64,000 nucleotides of DNA from Bufo bufo (taxonomy: Eukaryota > Chordata > Amphibia > Anura > Bufonidae): positions 157,675,256 to 157,739,255 of the forward strand of contig NC_053394.1 in NCBI RefSeq assembly GCF_905171765.1, in the 5' to 3' direction. Position 1 is the first letter of the stretch; every line of letters begins with the position of its first letter. Made by a program: the position numbers and the translations under genes. Below the pieces are notes generated by a model, which saw only the letters and a list, made by a program, of their open reading frames with translations, was not told where the DNA came from and made no database searches. This document shows, one piece after another, positions 54,431 to 64,000 of the stretch.

Positions 54431-55113
54431 TTGCACCATGAGGGGGGAACTCCCTCAGTAGCGCATGGTATTTTCTTCTGTCCTAGGTATGGATACAATA
54501 GAGCAGAAGGAAGAACCCCGATGACGCCAGAGAAGATACTTGATATCCGTCTTGACACTCTCGTGTGGCTCCAGAGAATCCCACTCAGTTTTGGCAGTCA
54601 GCTCAAGCGACTCTTGTTAGACTTCAGCGAAGAAGATTAAATTCTCAGAGGTCTTCAAAAGAGGCAGAGAACTAAGCCACAATCCAGCTGGAGCATTACA
54701 GGACTAAGATTACGGATATCTCCCATGCTTTGGAGAAAGACTTGGAGGTGTCCTGGTGGGAGAGCCTGTTCGGTTACATACCAAAAGCCACATCTTTTTT
54801 ACTGATACTCACCGTGATCGTTCTGCTGGTTCTGGTCATCGCCATGTACCTGGGATTGTGTTTGGCATACCGGAGGGTGATGAGACTGGCCAGCCAGTTA
54901 CAGGAGAACCAGGCAGAACAACATGAGAGACACCGACAGAGAAGGTTCAGGCAGGGTCTAACATCTGAGAAGTCCGGAAACCTTAGCACTCATATATATG
55001 GTTATAGGCCTTCAGGACAGGATTTCAACCCAGTCCTGCATCCCCATAATGTCGTAAATATTGTTTATATTACTGTCATAATGGTTTGGGTGTGTTGGGT
55101 GGGGGAGAGATGA
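54431..55113 (+). pseudogene. Endogenous retrovirus env remnant (transmembrane subunit end)
   Basis: Frame to 55113 has an amphipathic lead (ALEKDLEVSWWESLFGYIP), a ~25-residue hydrophobic membrane span (LLILTVIVLLVLVIAMYLGL) and a basic tail (HERHRQRRFRQ). This is the layout of a retroviral TM subunit: W-rich pre-membrane region, anchor, cytoplasmic tail. It has no in-frame ATG at its start and an in-frame TAA at 54673. The open stretch before it (54431-54640) is separate and unrecognised. A host single-pass membrane protein exon is the alternative. Confidence 0.5.
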
Positions 55114-55239
55114 GGAAATGTTTTGGTGTGAATGGGGAAAAGAGTAGATCCCCTAAGGATAGGTCCCCCTACTTTCTTAAGGTATTTGCCACTTCAACCC
55201 TACCAGTGAAGTACGACGGTGTTCCTTCTGGCAGTCAAC

Positions 55240-55907
55240 TTAGGTATTGTGACATCACTCCTTACTCAAGAAATTCGGACCTGCTTTGTAAATGCAGTGT
55301 CCCACTTATATGCTATATGTGGGCACTTTGAATTGCTGCTAAATGTGATATTTCATGTATTTAATATATTGTATTTCCTAATATCAGGCTGGCATTGTCA
55401 TTACATCTATTCGCCCCTAGGTGGTGCTGGCACCACATATTATATATAGCTTGGGCTGTGCTAGAACAGGAAGTGAAGTAGTTAGTTGGAGGGAGAGAGA
55501 GAGGAGAAGGAAGTTGATGGAGGAGGAGACCAGGCAAGTTCCACAATGTAGCTGCTTTTCTTTCCTCTGGGCCCTGATCAAGCCTGGAGATGACAGACCA
55601 AGGAGTCACAGCAGCCCAGTACAAGACAGTAAGTCTATATATGGATATAAAGCAAGTCTAGTGAAGAATAAAGCCGAGTCTAGCCAAGGGACTTCACAAG
55701 CACCAGTGACCAGGAGGAACTTAAAGGTACCTGGACACAACTGGATGATTAGTGCGTAGAATTGTCCTTTTTCACTAAATGCCTTCTGGGAACATGGTGA
55801 ACCTGAATACTTCAGGAGAGCATCCTGTAACAGTGTATTACCATTGATATATTGATAAACTGTAACAACTGTCCTGAGACCATTGATTCAGTAAATGTTC
55901 AACTGTT
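55240..55907 (+). repeat. Possible 3' LTR region downstream of the env remnant
   Basis: A TATA-like CATATTATATATAGC (55434-55448) is followed ~30 bp on by AGAACAGGAAGTGAAG, and AATAAAGC lies at ~55667. This order suggests U3-R-U5. I cannot fix the LTR ends, and a MITE cuts in at 55908. Confidence 0.4.
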
Positions 55908-55910
55908 TTA

Positions 55911-56290
55911 GGCTACTTTCACACTAGCAGCACAGACCTCCGGCAGGCTGTTCACCCGACTGAACTGTCCTGTCGCTAGTGACCGTGTGCCCCCGTTCTG
56001 CCGCTCCGTCCCCATTGACTATAATGGGGGCGGAGTTCCGGCGGAGACATGACAGCGCACAGTGAGAGGCTGCCGTAATAAAACTACGACATGTCCGACA
56101 TTTATTCCGGCAGCCTCTCACTGTGTGTTGCCGTGCCTCCGCCGGAACTCCGCACCGCCCCCATTATAGTCAATGGGGACGGAGCAGCTGTCCGGGGGCA
56201 CACGGTCACTAGTGGCAGGACGGATCCGGCAGGCTGTTCACCCGACGGAACAACCTGCAGGAGGTCCGTGCCGCTAGTGTGAAAGTAGGC
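55911..56290. mobile_element. MITE with GGCTACTTTCACACTAGC ends (PIF/Harbinger-like)
   Basis: Inverted ends with TTA on both sides (55908-55910 and 56291-56293). Interior is a long foldback with CCCATTGACTATAATGGGG-type arms. Same end family as 30578-31002. Confidence 0.82.
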
Positions 56291-56293
56291 TTA

Positions 56294-57704
56294 CAACCAC
56301 TGACTCCTCATCCTTTCTACTACTACTCTTCAAATTTTCACCTTACGGTGCTGACGTCACAAACACAGGGGCCAAGCCACCAAACCACCTTAAACACCTA
56401 TACCATCAAGGGGACCTCAACCAATATCTGGCTGGTGTTCCCTGCAATAGAGAGTGCCCCGGAGGATTTAGTGCTGTCTTCCATCCACTGCGCTGCTGGA
56501 CCAGGGAGGCTCTGCTAACTGTGAGTACAAACTACTGCTACCCCCATCGGTCCACCGTCACCTCACGTGTCGCCCCTGCGGTCCAGCTTGCTGCATAAAG
56601 ACCTACATATCTGTCGACCGGAGAACCTCCTCAACGATAGATCCTTCAATCAACATGAAAGGAGAAGGGTCAGATGAAAGTCATGCCTTTGTGGACAGGA
56701 AGCCATTCCACGGTTGACCGTACCCCAGAAAGAAGGAGGTGTCACGTGGATCCACCTAGAGACTGTGAGTCACAGAGTCTGACCAGTAAAAGACGACATT
56801 GGGAGTCGCTGATACCTGAAGATCAGCACTGACAGACAGCAGAAATGAAATAGCTTAATTCCGGAGCCAAGAAAGTTCCGGAACAAGATCCAGAGAGAAG
56901 ACGGTGTATTCGTTCAGAGGAGACGTCAATGGATGTAAGAGGTATGTGGCACTGTATTACCCTGTATGTTTTGTAGCGCTATATATAATGTTTTCCAAGT
57001 ATGTCTTTAACAGTAGGGCTGAGAATTTGGCATTTTTACTGCAGGCAGCAGAAAGGCTAGGTGCACCCCTGCCCCTTTCCACAAAGCACTGAGGGAAAGG
57101 GGGTCCAAGCTGAACTCTTACACCAGGGCCCATAAGCCTTTAGCTATGCCCCGGTTGATAAGATTGGTCAATAAACATCTCATCAAAGAGGGATCAGAGG
57201 CTTTTTTTTCATAACGGACACATTTTTGCTATGATTTTGTGTAACCACAATGTTTATTTACTGTGATCTTGAGCAAGTACAGATGAAAAAAAGGCCAAAT
57301 ACTGGCAAGTGTAAGTGTCCTCAAGAAGCAGAACAGACACTAAATAACATTTATATTATGCAAATCAGCCATCATATTTATAGTACATGACAACCTCTTT
57401 CTAACAAAGCTAGAACCAGCCCTGTACCTCACATGGATCCAGAGATCTCCATTCATTGCTCTGCTAGATTCATATTGAGTGTCTTTTCTGCTACAGCTAA
57501 TGGGGCGTGTCCATCTTCTCCCTATCACAACTCAGGATGTGCGGCCATCTCAGTGAGCCGGACAAAGAAATAATAAGAAAAAAAAACAGCAGGTGGCACT
57601 ATGCAGATACATTTCATTGAATAACTCAGTGGCTATGCAAAATTAAGTGCAATTACAAAAGTATTCAGACTCAGATGCTGGTTTGAAAACTGTAGAATAT
57701 TTTT
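56294..57704. other. Non-coding stretch, retroviral leader-like or unknown
   Basis: 56294-56960 continues from the LTR-like region and may be retroviral leader or 3' flank. 57020-57150 resembles a hAT fragment (CTTTAGCTATGCCCC). 57180-57704 shows nothing recognised. Confidence 0.35.
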
Positions 57705-58786
57705 TTTATCAGATAATTTTTATTTGTAAATTACACTTTTTGTACAACCAGATACAAGTTATGATCTTATTATCACAATGTAAACAAATAGAAGAAACAT
57801 TCTTCAAGTAATTTGACAAGGTACAAATATAAGTGTATCAGGTACCCACCTCCCATACCTCCCTCCCACTCTGAGAAGAAATCCCCCCCTCAACCCCCTC
57901 CCCTCCAGCATTGGTAGACCAGTTGATAATTACATGGTATGGCCACTATTAGTCATCCAGTGATTCCAGAGCTTATCAAACTTATGGGGACATCCGCGTT
58001 TCAAGAATACCGCTTTCTCATACATAAGCATCGTGTTAACCTTATTTCGAAATTCCTCCACCACTGGGGGGCTCGTTTGGATCCAGTGTAATGCTATCAG
58101 ATTCCTGGCTACGTGTAGTAGCCTCCCTATTGCTATCCTACCTGCCTTGTCCGCTCCAATCTCAGCCATATATCCTAAAATACATATTTTAAGCTCTCAA
58201 GGAACCCGTACTGAGAAGACTCTCTGGATTAAAAGGACCTTTCATTACAATAAATCTAAACTAAGCATACAGACATGGAGAGCGGCGCCCAGGGACCTCC
58301 CTGCACTTACTATTATCCCTGGGCGCCGCTCCATTCTCCCGGTATCTTCATATGTTCGGCTCAACTGGGTGGAGAAAAAAAAAACTCTCAGGCTATGAGC
58401 TGAGCGCTGCGATTGGCCAGCGCTCCAGCCTGGGAGAAGGAGACATCGGCAGGCTCCACCCAGTTGAGCCGAACATATGAAGATACCGGAGCCTATACAG
58501 GGAGAACGGAGCGGCGCCCAGGGACAACAGTAAGTGCAAGGAGATCCCTGGGCACCGCTCTCCATGTCTGTATGCTTAGTTTTGATTTTTTATTGTAGTG
58601 AAAGGTCCTCTTTAGTTCTAATACCCTCGTCCAAAACACATCCAGTCTTGGACATTGCCATATCATGTGCAGTAAGTCCGCCGGTTCCATCTGACATCTC
58701 GGACATTTCGCATCTGCTCTGACACCAATACGGTGTAAAAACACTGGTGTTTTGTAAACCTTGTGTATAATGAATAGCTGTGATAC
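57705..58786 (-). mobile_element. L1-Tx1 LINE 3' fragment, split by a MITE and cut by gypsy-3
   Basis: Antisense T-rich tail at 57705-57725. Minus-strand ORF2 end: KCPRCQMEPADLLHMIWQCP (58640-58700), then after the MITE RLLHVARNLIALHWIQT and VFLKRGCPHKFDKLWNHW (57930-58169). It is broken at 58786 by gypsy-3. A family close to, but different from, the outer L1 at 14560. Confidence 0.82.
58233..58612. mobile_element. Foldback MITE (T2/Kolobok-like) in the L1 fragment
   Basis: Left AAAGGACCTTTCATTAC after TTAA (58229-58232); right GTAGTGAAAGGTCCTCTTT. Long inverted arms AGCATACAGACATGGAGAGC and GCGGCGCCCAGGGA reappear inverted. No coding. Confidence 0.75.
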
Positions 58787-58856
58787 TGTCAGGACTCGAA
58801 CCTGTGGCCAGTCATGTCCCAGGCAGTAGCTCTACCCACTAGGCTACCGTCTCTCC
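58787..58856 (-). other. tRNA-like module antisense at the LTR start
   Basis: On the minus strand TAGCCTAGTGGG (58846-58835) is a perfect A-box consensus match within a D-arm-like TAGC...GCTA hairpin. GGTTCGAGTCC (58802-58792) is a perfect B box inside a CAGG...CCTG T-arm-like hairpin. Spacing is tRNA-like. It corresponds to 2722-2785 and 7672-7734. Confidence 0.65.
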
Positions 58857-59290
58857 CTGGACTGTTCTCTAGCTAACTTCTAACTACCTCTCTTGTCCTT
58901 GCCTTGACCTGCTGATTATTCCAATCTCTTGCACCTGCTACTTCCCTATAAAACCCAGCCCTTGAACACAGCCCTTTGCTGGTTATTGTGCCTCCAAGCC
59001 TGTAGCAAGCTTCCTCTCTGCTCCTCCACCGCTATTGCTGATTTACCATCGTTGCCAACCCGGACCGTTTTTGACCTCGCTGAATTGCCGCCTGCATTGA
59101 CTTACTGCTTACCACCGACCACGCCTCCGTCACTCCTGCTGTTACCTCGCTGCCATCTCTGCTGCCGACCCGGACTGATCGACCGCGCTACCTGCCTCCT
59201 CCTGCTGTGGGCCTCTGCCACTGGACTCCATACTTCCAGCTCGGGTGTCCTCAGACTCAGGTGAGCCTCGATTGACACTACACCGTAACA
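58787..59290 (+). repeat. gypsy-3 5' LTR
   Basis: 504 bp, TGTCAGGACTCG to CCGTAACA, followed by GAATAACCAGCC as in gypsy-1. It lacks the clear 106-bp duplication of gypsy-1. TATA-like CTATAAAACCC at ~58947. Confidence 0.88.
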
Positions 59291-59311
59291 GAATAACCAG
59301 CCCAAAAAAAA

Positions 59312-62300
59312 ATGGAGTCCGCAGTCGCCACCCTGCGCAAGCAGGTGTCTGAGCTGCAAGAGTTCGGCACCACCTACCAGGAGAAATTTTCGCAAATCCA
59401 AGGCCTGGTACAGAGTCAACAGGGGGAGATCATTGAGCTCCAATGGCAACTCCTGGACATACGCGGCGCGGCTGCAGACACCCGCATGCCACTACCCTCG
59501 AAATTCAATGGAGATCGTCGCCAGTACCGGGGCTTTCTCAATCAGTGCCGTATCTACTTCCGGATGCATCCGGCCCCCTTTTCCACTGACGAGAAGAAAG
59601 TATTGTTCATTGTTAACCTCCTGACGGATGAGGCCCTGGCAAGGGCGTCTCCATACGTGGAAACCAATAGCCGTCTGCTGCACGATCTGGATGTTTTCAT
59701 CACAGCTATGAGCCAGGTCTTTGATGACCCCAATCGCTGTGCGACAGCTGAGGCAAGACTACACAGTCTTCGACAGGGAAGACGCTCTGTCGCCGAGTAC
59801 GCCGCCGAGTTCCGCCGCTGGGTCTCAGACAGCAACTGGAACCCAGCTGCTCAAAGGAGCCAATTTCGGCGAGGTCTATCGGAGGCGATCAAAGATGAAC
59901 TTGCCAGACTTGAAGCCCCGGACGATTTGGACGACTTCATTCAGGTGTGTGTCCGTATTGATCAGAGGCTCACCGAGAGAAGGAAAGAAAGGCTCTGGTT
60001 CCAAGGCGACAGACCCACTTACTCTACTACCCAGCAGGTCGCCCAACCTCCCATCGAGCCGATGATGGTTGACGCAGTGCGCAAAACTCTGTCCGTAGCA
60101 GAAAAAGAACGACGACTGGCCGAAGGCCTCTGCCTCTACTGTGGGGAGCCAGGGCACATTGCCATCAAATGCCCCAACAAATCCCGCAGAACCATTGCCG
60201 TCACTAAACTGCGAGAGCAGCGGCAGGCCGCAATCCCACCGGTGACGGCAGAGACAACTGAGTTAGCAGCCACCGGGTCCCACTTCACCATTCCAATTGT
60301 CATTACCATCGGGGATCGACAACTTCTCTGTTCTGCAATGCTCAACTCCGGGGCTGGCGACAATTTTATGGATCAAACTTTTGCTCACGAGAACAACATT
60401 CCGCTTGTAACCAAGACAGCCCCCATCGATCTGGAAACAGTGGATGGGTCCCCACTCTCCTCAGGACCCGTTACACATCAGACCACAGATTTACAGCTCC
60501 ACATTAAAACCGACCACCACGAGACGATCCACTTCTCTTTGATTTCCTCCCCCAAGTTTCCGGTGATCTTGGGCATCCCGTGGTTAGCCACTCACAACCC
60601 TTCGGTGGACTGGGAAACCCGCTGTCTACGGTTCACATCCGAGTTCTGCTCTTCGAACTGTCTGCATGAACCTGCTTCCCCAACACCCAAAGTATCTATC
60701 ATCTCGGAACCAACGGTCAAGGAGCTGTTGCCTCCACAATATAGTGAGTTTCAGGATGTCTGTGAAAAAAAGAACGCAGACAAGCTGCCCCCGCATCGAC
60801 CATACGACTGCCCAATTGAATTATTACCTGGGGCTGAAATACCCTTCGGCAGCATCTACTCCCTCTCGGAGCCTGAACTCAAGGCCCTGAAGGACTACTT
60901 GGACGAGGACCTAAAGAAGGGCTTCATTCGACCCTCCACCTCCCCCGCGGGAGCACCCTTCTTCTTCGTGGAGAAAAAAGACTCCTCTCTACGCCCTTGC
61001 ATTGACTATCGCAAGCTGAATGATGTTACGGTAAAAAACCGTTACCCTCTCCCCTTGATTTCGGAACTTCTCGAGAGACTCCGGGCGGCGAAAGTCTTTA
61101 CGAAACTCGATCTTCGAGGGGCCTATAATCTGGTTCGCATTCGCCCCGGAGATGAATGGAAGACCGCCTTTCGCACACGATATGGACATTTTGAATATTT
61201 AGTTATGCCCTTCGGACTTTGCAATGCCCCAGCCACTTTCCAACATTTCATTAATGACGTCCTTAGGGACATGCTGGATCTGTTCGTAGTGGTATACCTG
61301 GACGATATTTTAATTTTCTCGGAAAATCTCGATCAACATCGCGAACATGTCCGCAGGGTGTTACAAAGACTTCGCGAGCAGTCCCTTTACATCAAGCTCG
61401 AGAAATGCGAGTTTGAACAGACCACCACCCAGTTTCTCGGTTACATCATCTCCCCGGAAGGGCTTAGTATGGATCCTCGGAAAATTCAGGCTGTAATAGA
61501 TTGGCCTCCCCCTAAGAACGAAAAAGAAATACAGAGGTTTGTCGGCTTCGCCAACTTTTACCGAAAATTCATTCGGAACTTCTCAAAAATCATTTCTCCA
61601 ATTACCCACTTAACCAAAAAGACTGTGCCCTTTTCCTGGACACCCGAAGCACAGGAAGCCTTCACCAAGCTTAAATCCCTCTTCACGTCTGCTCCAATTC
61701 TGATCCATCCTAATCCCGAACTGCCATTCACAATCGAAGTGGACGCTTCCGACACCGCAGTAGGCGCTGTCCTATCACAACGTACGGGAGAAAAGATGCT
61801 TTTATGTATTAGGATGGGCACATGAAAACGTACGTATTGTTATTGTGAGAGGATTGGGTGTTATCTTATAACTATATTCCCCCCTCTTCTCTCCTCATAT
61901 CTGTATTTATCCCAGTATATGCCCCAAGTGGACAGGTGGTTATTCTTATCCTTGGAACACTTTCCACTTGCGGCATTATGGGCCTTTTTTAACTGGTTTT
62001 GTATATCTAATACTTTTTCCCTGGATAGGGTCAATCTAGGGATTTGTTAGCCCTAGGTTCGGGGACAGGGAACTCCCACCATCAGGGGGCAACCCTGGGC
62101 TGAGCAGACGTTAGGGCATTTAGGGTAAGCAACTGTCTGCCCTGGCCCACGTCTTCATTCCTCGAACTACCAAATATCTAGACTATCTGTACTTCACTAA
62201 TGAATGTCGAGGGGTTGCTACTCCCCAGTCAAAAGTAATTTATATATAACTCTTTTGAATTGTAGCATTGTCTGTTGGTATATACATACCTATACCTGCA

Positions 62301-63410
62301 CTTTGACTAATAAAGGTAATTTTAAAAGTCACTAAATTAATAAATGAATGTGTTCACAAACGTAAGTGATAAGGAATCTTCCAAATAATCCAACTGATTG
62401 GTAATTGATGCTTTTACACCCTTGCGCCTTCTTCTCTCGCCAAATGTCCCCCGCAGAGAGGAACTATGACATCGGGAATAAGGAGTTACTGGCAATCAAA
62501 GATGCCTTCTCGGAGTGGAGACATCTATTGGAGGGGGCCATCAATCCCATAACTGTGTTCACTGACCACCGAAACCTCGAATTCATCCGTTCTGCCAAGA
62601 GGCTTTCCGCCAGACAAGCCAGATGGAGTTTTTTTTTTCTCGATTCAATTTCATTATCACATATCGCCCTGGGTCGAAGAATGGCAAAGCAGATGCCCTT
62701 TCCAGGATGTTCTCTGAACCTTCACAGGACAACAAGGGCCAAGCCAGCATTCTACCCGAGAAAAATGTCTTAGGAGCTACTTACCCAAAGGAACTCCTGG
62801 GGTCAATCAAGAAGGCTTATGAAAAGGACCCCTTCCTCACCCACCCAGCAGAAGACGTCAACCTCACCCTCAAGGGTGGCTTCTGGGTATACCTGGGTCG
62901 ACAACTGTACGTACCAGAAATGGCACGGCTCAATGTACTAAAATATAACCACGATACCAAGTTGGCTGGCCATCCAGGTACAAGAAAGACCCAGGAACTC
63001 CTGTCCCGCTCCTTCTGGTGGCCGACATATAAGAAAGATACTAAAAGGTTTGTCTCCTCATGCACGGTCTGTGCCCGCAACAAGACTCCCCGCTCTTCAC
63101 CCGTGGGGCTGCTGCGACCACTCCCCATCCCCTCCCGCCCTTGGGGTTCAATTTCTATGGACTTTGTGGTTGACCTACCCCCTTCAAAAGGGATGAACAC
63201 CATCCTGGTCGTCGTGGACCGCCTTACCAAGATGGCCCATTTCATCCCCTGCAAGGGCCTACCCACCGCCAAACAGACGGCTGACCTAGTATTCCGTGAA
63301 ATCTTTAGGTTACACGGGGTTCCAGATGATGTGGTCTCTGACAGAGGAGTGCAATTCACCTCTAAATTCTGGAAAGACTTCTGCCTGGCCCTTGGGATCA
63401 CGGTAAACCC
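59312..63410 (+). pseudogene. gypsy-3 gag-pol (interrupted)
   Basis: ATG at 59312 opens 831 codons without stop through gag (RQYRGFLNQC, GRRSVAEYAAEFRRW), zinc knuckle [14 protein letters not shown], protease, RT ([18 protein letters not shown]) and into RNase H (VEVDASDTAVGA). In the protease the catalytic Asp is replaced: MLNSGAGDNF against [10 protein letters not shown] in gypsy-1. After the 602-bp insert the frame resumes at 62407 ([14 protein letters not shown]), then shifts by one base in a T-run at 62628-62638. Integrase HHCC and the first two DDE Asp residues (MDFVVDLP, VSDRGVQF) follow before truncation. Confidence 0.93.
61805..62406 (+). mobile_element. 602-bp insertion in gypsy-3 RNase H, likely a LINE 3' fragment
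   Basis: Flanked by a 10-bp perfect duplication GATGCTTTTA (61795-61804 and 62407-62416). AATAAAGG lies at ~62310. No ORF. The TSD length and poly-A signal suggest a retrotransposed 3' UTR; the family is unrecognised. Confidence 0.65.
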
Positions 63411-63770
63411 GTCCTCCCAGGGGTCAAGTCCTGGGAAAAAAAGTGTGGGAACTCACCCAAGATCCAGTGCCTCCGCGTGAAGTCACGGCAGGCGGCGTAC
63501 GCAAAGGGCAGGGAAGGTCGGGAGGAGGAGCAAGCAAGTGCCTTATTTTTCGCCCTATAAGATGCACCTAGGTTTTAGAGGAGGACAATAAGAAAAACAT
63601 ATTTTTCATTACACCTCAGGTCAGACCACCAATCAGACTCCCAATGTTAATCAGACCTCATCTAACAGCCCCAATAAGATCCCCAATGTTAATAAGAACC
63701 CAATACGACCTCAGCTCAGACCCCAATATGAATGACCCCCAATCAGACCTCAGATAAGAGCCCCATGCCT
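63411..63770. other. Non-coding sequence with a common repeat motif
   Basis: 63540-63605 (TTATTTTTCGCCCTATAAGA, then GTTTTAGAGGAGG) resembles a widespread vertebrate repeat end. 63610-63730 has CCAAT(GT)TAATCAGACC-type repetition. No gene. Confidence 0.45.
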
Positions 63771-64000
63771 TATAGCAGCCCCCAGCGCCTCTCCAGCAGC
63801 CTCATAGCAGCCCCTAGTGCCTCTCCACCAGCCCCCAGTGCCTCTCCAGCAGCCCCCAGTGCCTCTCCACCAGCCCCCAGCAGCCTCATAGCAGCTCCCA
63901 GTGCCTCTCCAGCAGCCCCTAGTGCATCAGTCCCCAGCCAGTAGCCTCATAGCAGCCCCCAGTGCCTCTCCATCAGCCCCCAGTAGCCTCATAGCAGCTC
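63770..64000 (+). repeat. CAGCCCCCAGTGCCTCTCCA minisatellite, continues past the window
   Basis: Units of ~20-30 bp (AGCAGCCCCCAGTGCCTCTC and CAGCCTCATAGCAGCCCC) repeated about ten times to the window end. The Ala/Ser/Pro ORF across it is an artefact of repetition. Confidence 0.9.

Larger units (their letters stand above)
58787..63410 (+). mobile_element. Ty3/gypsy chromovirus (gypsy-3), 3'-truncated
   Basis: 5' LTR 58787-59290, then gag-pol to within the integrase, where it stops matching at ~63410. No 3' LTR in the window. Same family as gypsy-1 by protein (RT almost identical) and by the antisense tRNA-like LTR edge. It carries a 602-bp insertion and a frameshift. Confidence 0.92.

Noticed and set aside
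57180..57700. Possible host exon
   Set aside because: No frame longer than ~60 codons, no splice-site pair with coding bias, no recognisable domain.
63732..63944. 70-codon Ala/Ser/Pro protein at the window end
   Set aside because: It is a translation of the minisatellite; no domain and no start context.

Overview
This window reads as vertebrate repeat DNA, most likely from an anuran amphibian. The evidence is the mix of elements: Tx1-type L1 LINEs, CR1 LINEs with an esterase-like ORF1, a Penelope-like element with a GIY-YIG nuclease, chromodomain Ty3/gypsy elements, a Ngaro-type tyrosine-recombinase retroelement, Tc1/mariner, hAT, PIF/Harbinger-like and TTAA-flanked (T2/Kolobok-like) MITEs, and a retroviral env remnant. 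Coding is eukaryotic and there are no operons. I find no convincing intact single-copy host gene. Family names come from motif recognition by eye, with no database search.

Layout. (1) 1-15,665: a recent tandem array of a ~3.75 kb unit, seen as one partial and two complete copies. Each unit carries a minus-strand gene for a Ulp1/C48-like cysteine protease, with an octamer/TATA promoter and a Kozak start, plus the 3' end of an L1-Tx1 LINE. All three genes share a one-base frame break just after the catalytic Cys. Unit A was later split by a Ty3/gypsy element (gypsy-1, 2,171-7,734). (2) 14,560-31,490: the parent L1-Tx1 element, whose 3' end was caught in the duplication. It is one old LINE stretched to 17 kb by insertions: a hAT MITE, a CR1 LINE (17,515-26,757) and three other MITEs. 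The CR1 itself contains a Penelope-like element, a second L1 fragment and a Tc1 element. (3) 31,700-34,440: small hAT and foldback MITEs in otherwise featureless DNA. (4) 34,445-44,053: a four-level nest, hAT > Tc1 > CR1 > gypsy-2. Gypsy-2 is very young, with two differences between its 422-bp LTRs and one TGA in a 1,444-codon gag-pol. (5) 45,423-52,117: a Ngaro-like element inserted in a MITE, with split direct repeats, gag, RT/RNase H and tyrosine recombinase. A UGA-CUA-G context separates gag from an ATG-less in-frame pol. Its 5' leader carries a hairpin minisatellite. (6) 52,286-58,786: MITEs, a deleted Tc1, an endogenous retrovirus 3' remnant and an L1 3' fragment. (7) 58,787-63,410: gypsy-3, on the plus strand, related to gypsy-1, truncated in integrase. 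(8) 63,411-64,000: low-complexity minisatellite.

The most unusual points are: the C48-protease gene array with its shared break at the active site; an antisense tRNA-like D-arm/T-arm module (A box and B box) at the U3 edge of the gypsy-1/gypsy-3 LTRs; the gag-UGA-CUA-G-pol arrangement and hairpin array of the Ngaro-like element; and a candidate hammerhead ribozyme in the Penelope-like element.
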